Origin: AC-32 sp963736055
GTDB lineage: Bacteria; Actinomycetota; Thermoleophilia; Gaiellales; Gaiellaceae
DNA length: 64,000 nt
Assembly: GCA_963736055.1 (NCBI GenBank)
Contig: CAVTNM010000008.1
Coordinates: forward strand, 1,550,001-1,614,000
Direction of reading: 5' to 3'
Position 1 is the stretch's first letter; each line of letters starts with the position of its first letter. Position numbers and translations under genes: made by a program. The notes beneath the pieces were generated by a model. The model searched no databases, had not been told where the DNA came from, and saw only the letters and a list, made by a program, of their open reading frames with translations. Positions 59,551 through 64,000 of this stretch are shown in pieces.

Positions 59551-59703
59551 GCCTCCCAGCGACATTGGACGGTCGCTGGCGGGCTGCAAAGCGACGTCAC
59601 GCGGCGTCCTCAGTCGCCCCTGTGCTACCAGCACAGGGGCTCCCTGCGTCCTTGCCTGACGTGCTTTTCGCGCGCCAGCAACGCGGCAATGTCACTGGAA
59701 GGC
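59551..59703 (+). other. Long nested hairpin covering the RBS of the PfkB-like gene
   Basis: The 157-bp gap holds a nested foldback. The outer stem 59551-59567 with 59687-59703 has 15 of 17 pairs; inner stems are 59575-59581 with 59673-59679 and 59591-59599 with 59657-59664 (one bulge); the apical hairpin 59616-59626 with 59630-59640 is a perfect 11-bp stem. GGAAGG, the RBS of the next gene, lies in the outer right arm. It could be a cis-regulatory RNA, a terminator complex or a MITE-like foldback. Confidence 0.65.
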
Positions 59704-59707
59704 CCAC

Positions 59708-60667
59708 GTGATCGTCACCGTCACCATGAACGCGGCGATCGACCGGACGCTGACGGTCCCGAACTTCCAGCGAGGCCAGCGGCACCGCGCGAGCCAGGGG
59801 CTGACGCTGGCCGGCGGCAAGGGGATCAACATCGCGCGCGCCCTGAAGGGCTTCGGCGTCCCGGTCGTCGCCACCGGGCTGGCGGGAGGACGCACGGGCA
59901 CCCGCATCGTCGAGGAGCTGACGAGCGAGGCGATCCTGAACGACTTCGTCCGGATCGACGACGAGTCGCGCACGTCGACCGCGATCGTCGATCCGACCGG
60001 CTCGAGCTACACCGAGGTGAACGAGTGGGGCCCGCAGGTGCAGCCCGAGGAGCTCGAGACGCTGCTCGAGAAGCTCGCGTACCTCTCGCGTGGCGCCGAC
60101 TACGTCGTGTTCGCCGGCTCGCTGCCGCGCGCCATCGACGACGGCTTCTACGCCGAGGCCGTGCGCGAGCTCAACCGCCGCGGCGCGCAGACCGTGCTCG
60201 ACTCCGAAGGCGAGCCCCTGCGGCTCGGCGCGCAGGCCGAGCCGCTGCTCGTCTCCCCGAACGAGCGCGAGGCCGAGCAGCTCGTCGGCCAGGAGTTCCA
60301 CGACGACGACGACTTCCTGGTCGGGCTCGAGACGATTGCCGAGCTCGGCGCGCGCAACGTCCTGATCACCCGTGAGTCGGGCTGCTGGGCGCTCCTTCGC
60401 TCCGAGCGCGAGACGAGCCGTTTCCGGGCGCTTGCCCCTCGGGTCGACCCGGTCTCGGCGGTCGGCTCGGGCGACGTCCTGCTGGCCGGCTTCATCGCGG
60501 CGAGGCTCGACGGCCGCACCGACGAGGAGGCTCTTCGGAGCGCCGTCGCGGCGGGAGCGGCCTCGACGCTCGAGCTCGGCGCCGGGCGCTTCGAGCCCCG
60601 CGAGGCCGGACGGCTGGTGGGAAGCGTCGAAGTCGCCCAGCTGGAGCCGGTAGGCGGGGAGGGCTGA
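59708..60667 (+). CDS. PfkB-family kinase (1-phosphofructokinase-like)
   Basis: 319 residues. MNAAIDRTLTVPNFQRGQ and TLAGGKGINIARALKGFG form the substrate lid and GG(K)GxNxA signature; VDPVSAVGSGDVLLAGF holds the catalytic Asp and the anion hole GSGD. LacC/FruK/PfkB members phosphorylate fructose-1-P, tagatose-6-P or fructose-6-P. GTG 59708 lies 5 nt past the structured element. No PTS genes are nearby, so the exact sugar phosphate is open. Confidence 0.88.
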   Translation: MIVTVTMNAAIDRTLTVPNFQRGQRHRASQGLTLAGGKGINIARALKGFGVPVVATGLAGGRTGTRIVEELTSEAILNDFVRIDDESRTSTAIVDPTGSSYTEVNEWGPQVQPEELETLLEKLAYLSRGADYVVFAGSLPRAIDDGFYAEAVRELNRRGAQTVLDSEGEPLRLGAQAEPLLVSPNEREAEQLVGQEFHDDDDFLVGLETIAELGARNVLITRESGCWALLRSERETSRFRALAPRVDPVSAVGSGDVLLAGFIAARLDGRTDEEALRSAVAAGAASTLELGAGRFEPREAGRLVGSVEVAQLEPVGGEG

Positions 60668-60711
60668 GCGCGTTAAAGGCGGCCTAGCCGGACGCCGATA
60701 CCGGGTGGGCG

Positions 60712-62193
60712 ATGGATCGCCAGCGCCTGCCCGTGGTGCTGTCTGCGGCGGCTCTCGTCATTGCCGTCCTCGGCGCCACCCCCCATAGCTTCGCGGCCCT
60801 GCGAGGTGTGACCAAGGTTGCCCTCTTCGCGAAGAATGCCGGCAAGGTGGGCGGCATCGCGGCCTCGAAGAAGCCGAAGCGGGGCAAGCTGCTGGCTCTC
60901 GGCAAGAACGGCAAGTTCCCTGCCTCCGTGTTCCCGGCCGCCGTGAAAGGGCCGCCCGGCGTGGAGGGCCCCCGTGGGCCCGCCGGCCCAGCCGGGCCGC
61001 AGGGCGCGCAGGGCATCCAGGGCCTTAAGGGGCTCAAGGGCTCGACCGGGCCTCCGGGCCCCGCCGGAACCGCAGGGCCGCCAGGGCCGCTCGGCCCTCC
61101 TGGTGGCGCCGCGCTGCTCAACCTCGGGCGAGCCGGTCTCGCGAAGATGACCCTCAGCGCGGGCGGCGCTCACTCCTCGACGACGGCAGGCGCGGACGGA
61201 TACCCGCTCGTGGCGGTCTTCGACGCGAGCAACAACGACCTCAAGGTCGTCCACTGCAACGACTCGACGTGCTCCACCTCGACGAGCACTCCCGTCGACT
61301 CCGCGGGCACCGTGGGGCACTACCCGTCCGTCACCGTCGGGTCGGACGGCCTCGGGCTCGTCAGCTACCTCGACACCACCAACGGCAACCTGAAGACCGC
61401 CCACTGCTCCAATCTGGCCTGCACCGCGTTCACCACCGCGACGATCGTCTCCAGCGGGGCCGTCGCCGACGATGCCACCTCGGCGGCCGTCGGGACGGAC
61501 GGGCTCGGTCTCGTGAGCTACGTCGACGGGGGCAGCCTCAAGGTGGCCCACTGCGCGAACCTCGCCTGCTCGAGCGCGAGCGCGAACACGATCGACGCCA
61601 CCGCGGTGGCCTATTCGTCGCTCGCGATCGGCGCCGACGGCCTTCCTCTCGTGAGCTACCTGGACAACGCGAATGTCGACCTCAAGGTCGCCCATTGCAA
61701 CGACATCGCCTGCGCGACCTCCACCGCGACGACGATCGCCTCCAGCGGCAACGTCGGCCTCTACACCTCCCTCACGATCGGCGCGGACGGCCTCGGCCTG
61801 GTCAGCTTCCGCGACGCCTCCGCGAGCGTTCTCGACGTGGCGCACTGCAACAACCTCGCGTGCTCGAGCGCCGGCCTTTCGACGGTCGACTCGAGCGGGA
61901 TCGAGGGCGAGTACTCGGCGATCACGCTCGGCTCCGACGGTCTCGGGGTGATCAGCTACTACGACGGCTCGGGCTCGACCGAGGACCTGAAGGTCGCCCA
62001 CTGCGCGAACGTCGCGTGCAGCCTTTCCTCGTACGTCACCGTCGACGCTCCCGGCCAGGTCGGCTGGAACACGTCGATCACGGTCGGCTCGGACGGCCTC
62101 CCGTTCGTCAGCTACCGCGATGTGAGCGGTGACGCGGTCAAGGGCCTGCACTGTCCGAACGCCTTCTGCGTCGCCCACCTGCGCAGGCGCTGA
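60712..62193 (+). CDS. Secreted collagen-like protein with seven-unit propeller repeats
   Basis: 493 residues. Signal peptide about 1-29. Residues 80-133 are 18 uninterrupted Gly-X-Y triplets with many GPP/GPA, a collagen-like triple-helix segment. Beyond about 145 come about seven repeats of 45-50 residues, each with DLKVAHCNDxxC-like and GADGLGLVSYLD-like cores, giving one Cys pair per repeat; this suggests a disulfide-pinned propeller or solenoid. It ends in HLRRR with no wall-sorting motif. GGTGGG lies before ATG 60712. Surface display or adhesion is plausible (inference). Confidence 0.85.
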   Translation: MDRQRLPVVLSAAALVIAVLGATPHSFAALRGVTKVALFAKNAGKVGGIAASKKPKRGKLLALGKNGKFPASVFPAAVKGPPGVEGPRGPAGPAGPQGAQGIQGLKGLKGSTGPPGPAGTAGPPGPLGPPGGAALLNLGRAGLAKMTLSAGGAHSSTTAGADGYPLVAVFDASNNDLKVVHCNDSTCSTSTSTPVDSAGTVGHYPSVTVGSDGLGLVSYLDTTNGNLKTAHCSNLACTAFTTATIVSSGAVADDATSAAVGTDGLGLVSYVDGGSLKVAHCANLACSSASANTIDATAVAYSSLAIGADGLPLVSYLDNANVDLKVAHCNDIACATSTATTIASSGNVGLYTSLTIGADGLGLVSFRDASASVLDVAHCNNLACSSAGLSTVDSSGIEGEYSAITLGSDGLGVISYYDGSGSTEDLKVAHCANVACSLSSYVTVDAPGQVGWNTSITVGSDGLPFVSYRDVSGDAVKGLHCPNAFCVAHLRRR

Positions 62194-62215
62194 TCGTCTC
62201 GTCCAGGGGCGGTGG

Positions 62216-62316
62216 TACGATCGCTGCCCATCTTGAGAGACAGCAGCAGGACAGGTTTCATGGCCCAGGCGACTGGAATCGCGCCTGGGCTTTTTGGTCG
62301 AAAGGGGGGTCTCTAG
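62216..62316 (+). promoter_or_regulatory. guaB3 leader: -10 box, leader peptide and intrinsic terminator
   Basis: TACGAT (62216-62221) is a likely -10. A mini-ORF from ATG 62260 to TAG 62314-62316 encodes 18 residues (AQATGIAPGLFGRKGGL after Met) with GGACAGG before it. Inside it, a 9-bp stem (62263-62271 with 62282-62290) followed by TTTTT is a textbook intrinsic terminator. Such a layout suggests attenuation of guaB3. Confidence 0.6.
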
Positions 62317-62317
62317 C

Positions 62318-63475
62318 GTGGAGATCGAGATCGGTCACGGCAAGAAAGCACGCCAGGCGTACGGGTTCGACGACATCGCGATCGTGCCCTCGCGGCGCAC
62401 CCGCGATCCGCAGGACGTCGACATCGGGTGGAAGCTCGGCCCGCACCTGCTCGAGCTCCCGCTGATCGCCTCGGCGATGGACGGCGTCGTCTCGCCGAAG
62501 ATCGCGATCGAGCTCGGCAAGCTCGGCGGCCTCGGCGTCCTGAACCTCGAGGGCATCTTCACGCGCTACCAGGCCGCCGACCGGGAGCTGCAGAAGATCG
62601 CCCGCCTGCCGAAGGAGCAGGCGACGAGCGGGATGCAGAAGATCTACGCGAAACCGGTCAAGCCGGAGCTGATCGCCTCCCGGATCCGCGAGATCAAGGA
62701 GGCGGGCGTGCTCGTCGCCGGTTCGCTGACCCCGCAGAAGGTGCGCGACTACTACGAGGCAGCTCTCGAGGCCGGACTCGACGTCCTCGTGATCCAGGGC
62801 ACGGTCGTCTCCGCGGAGCACGTCTCCTCGAACGGCCACGCCCTCAACCTGAAGGACTTCATCGCCGACCTGCCCATCCCCGTGATCGTCGGCGGCTGCG
62901 CTTCGTACCAGACGGCGCTCCACCTGATGCGGACCGGGGCCGAGGGCGTGCTCGTGGGCGTCGGCCCGGGCCAGGCCTGCACCACCCGCGGTGTGCTCGG
63001 CGTGGGGGTGCCCCAGGCGACGGCGATCGCGGATGCCGCCGCCGCGCGGATCCAGCACCTGCTGGAGACCGGGAAGTACGTGAACGTGGTCGCCGACGGC
63101 GGCATGCGCACCGGGGGCGACATCGCCAAGGCGTTCGCGTGCGGGGCGGACGCGGTCATGGTGGGCTCACCGCTGGCGCGGGCGAAAGAAGCGCCGGGCC
63201 GGGGGTTCCACTGGGGCATGGCGACCTTTCACCCGACGCTCCCGCGGGGCGCGCGGGTCGCCGTCGACCAGAACGCCACGCTCGAGGAGATAGTCATTGG
63301 CCCGGCGACCGAGAACGACGGCACGCTCAACCTGATGGGGGCGCTGCGCACGTCGATGGCGACCTGCGGCTACGAGTCGATCCACGACTTCCAGAAGGCC
63401 GAGGTCATGCTCGCGCCGGCGATCAAGACCGAGGGCAAGTCCCTCCAGCAGGCCCAGCGGATCGGGATGGGCTAG
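62318..63475 (+). CDS. guaB3: GuaB3 family IMP dehydrogenase-related protein
   Basis: 385 residues from GTG 62318, with AAGGGGGG 8 nt upstream. IMPDH-fold motifs: YGFDDIAIVPSRRTRDPQDV, LPLIASAMDGVVSPK, GVLVGVGPGQACTTRGVLGV (catalytic Cys loop) and VVADGGMRTGGDIAKAFACG (phosphate site). No CBS pair. Actinobacteria carry this paralogue beside true GuaB; its exact reaction is debated, though a purine role is implied by guaA next door. The leader may attenuate it. Confidence 0.9.
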   Translation: MEIEIGHGKKARQAYGFDDIAIVPSRRTRDPQDVDIGWKLGPHLLELPLIASAMDGVVSPKIAIELGKLGGLGVLNLEGIFTRYQAADRELQKIARLPKEQATSGMQKIYAKPVKPELIASRIREIKEAGVLVAGSLTPQKVRDYYEAALEAGLDVLVIQGTVVSAEHVSSNGHALNLKDFIADLPIPVIVGGCASYQTALHLMRTGAEGVLVGVGPGQACTTRGVLGVGVPQATAIADAAAARIQHLLETGKYVNVVADGGMRTGGDIAKAFACGADAVMVGSPLARAKEAPGRGFHWGMATFHPTLPRGARVAVDQNATLEEIVIGPATENDGTLNLMGALRTSMATCGYESIHDFQKAEVMLAPAIKTEGKSLQQAQRIGMG

Positions 63476-63639
63476 TGCCCCATCCGGCGATACATGCCTG
63501 CCTCTGGCCCGCGATCACGCGGCGCCAGATGCCGCCCTCCCCCTTGCCAAGGCTGCCAGCCTTGGCCGCGAGCGAGTGCGACCTCCGGCTTGGTGCTCGC
63601 GAACCAGAGACTTGGCAGCATCACCGGACGAGGCACTAG
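63472..63639 (+). ncRNA. Multi-stem structured element between guaB3 and guaA (candidate cis-regulatory RNA)
   Basis: The outer stem 63472-63487 with 63624-63639 (14 of 16 pairs) encloses three hairpins: 63503-63513 with 63518-63529 (11 bp, one bulge, ATCA loop), 63546-63554 with 63558-63566 (9 bp, GCC loop), and 63567-63573 with 63595-63601 (7 bp). GCTGCC in hairpin 2 could also pair with GGCAGC at 63614-63619. The right arm holds GAGG and reaches the guaA start codon. I do not recognise a known riboswitch class; a MITE is the alternative. Confidence 0.5.
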
Positions 63640-64000
63640 TGGGCGAGGTCGTTCCGCTTCCGGTCGCCGAGCCAGCGCCGGAGGAGCGGCCGGTCCTCGT
63701 GCTCGACTGCGGCGGGCAGTACGCCCAGCTGATCGCCCGACGCGTGCGGGAGTGCCGCGTCTACTCCGAGCTCGTGCCCCATTCGATCACGCCCGCAGAG
63801 GCGCGGGCGCGCCGCCCGCGTGCGCTCGTCCTCTCGGGCGGGCCGGCCTCGGTGTACGCCGAGGGGGCGCCGAAGGTCGACCCGGGCCTGTTCGAGCTCG
63901 GGGTGCCGACGCTAGGGATCTGTTACGGGATGCAGCTGATGGCGCAGGACCTCGGAGGCACCGTCGAGCGCACCGGCGTCTCCGAGTTCGGGAAGACGGA
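63639..64000 (+). CDS. guaA: GMP synthase, N-terminal glutamine amidotransferase part (runs off the right edge)
   Basis: About 120 residues to the edge from GTG 63639. VLVLDCGGQYAQLIARRVRE is the class I amidotransferase start, VLSGGPASVYAEGAPK the substrate region and TLGICYGMQLMAQDLGG has the nucleophile Cys95. GMP synthase aminates XMP using glutamine. The start overlaps the outer stem of the structured element. The ATP-pyrophosphatase and dimer domains lie beyond the window. Confidence 0.93.
   Translation, partial: MGEVVPLPVAEPAPEERPVLVLDCGGQYAQLIARRVRECRVYSELVPHSITPAEARARRPRALVLSGGPASVYAEGAPKVDPGLFELGVPTLGICYGMQLMAQDLGGTVERTGVSEFGKT

Overview
The window is about 70% G+C by eye and densely packed on both strands. 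GTG starts, many 4-bp stop/start overlaps and the gene families present (PimA-like glycosyltransferase, MenG/UbiA-like pair, HU, LysM, type 2 pyrF, GuaB3) point to a high-GC actinobacterium, most likely a soil member of the Thermoleophilia (inference; no rRNA is present to prove it). I see no tRNA, rRNA, CRISPR array or complete insertion sequence.

Layout. 1-2.9 kb: an edge-truncated MalT-like LuxR regulator, a stand-alone LuxR HTH protein, an adenosine deaminase-family enzyme and a PAS-LuxR regulator. 2.9-6.0 kb: glycosyltransferase, flippase-like membrane protein and glycerate kinase in one operon. 6.0-11.2 kb: three proteins with cyclic-nucleotide-binding (CNB) domains, one fused to an MFS transporter, plus an intracellular subtilase, a GAF protein and an ECF sigma factor operon. 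11.3-16.5 kb: xseAB, a coiled-coil membrane protein, a UbiA-like/MenG-like pair and small unknowns. 16.5-24.9 kb: MarR switch, proline dehydrogenase plus aminotransferase, FabL-type reductase operon, two exporters and HPPD. 25.0-28.1 kb: a 1037-residue cyclase/transmembrane/propeller/solute-binding fusion. 28.1-35.4 kb: CDF transporter, FAH-family hydrolase, sarcosine oxidase-like flavoprotein and homogentisate dioxygenase; HPPD, FAH and HmgA together suggest tyrosine catabolism. 35.4-46.1 kb: an amino-sugar locus, with ROK kinase, SIS deaminase, NagA and MurQ on one strand facing an ABC importer, a GntR regulator and NagZ on the other. 46.1-55.5 kb: DNA glycosylase, GNAT, GST, rhodanese, secreted proteins, murI-rph-rdgB and a YihY-type protein. 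55.5-64 kb: roadblock protein, pyrE, HU, pyrF, LysM, a D,D-carboxypeptidase, a PfkB kinase, a collagen-like propeller protein, guaB3 and the start of guaA.

Most noteworthy: (i) the receptor-like cyclase fusion in a window that also encodes three candidate cyclic-nucleotide effectors; (ii) two long structured intergenic elements, before the PfkB gene and before guaA, whose outer stems cover the Shine-Dalgarno sequences, and a terminator-bearing leader peptide before guaB3; (iii) a TAnnnT hexamer 6-8 nt upstream of about 19 start codons, indicating extensive leaderless transcription; (iv) DasR-like operators on the -35 boxes of the amino-sugar promoters; (v) four conserved genes each interrupted by what looks like one extra base, which may be assembly error or real decay.
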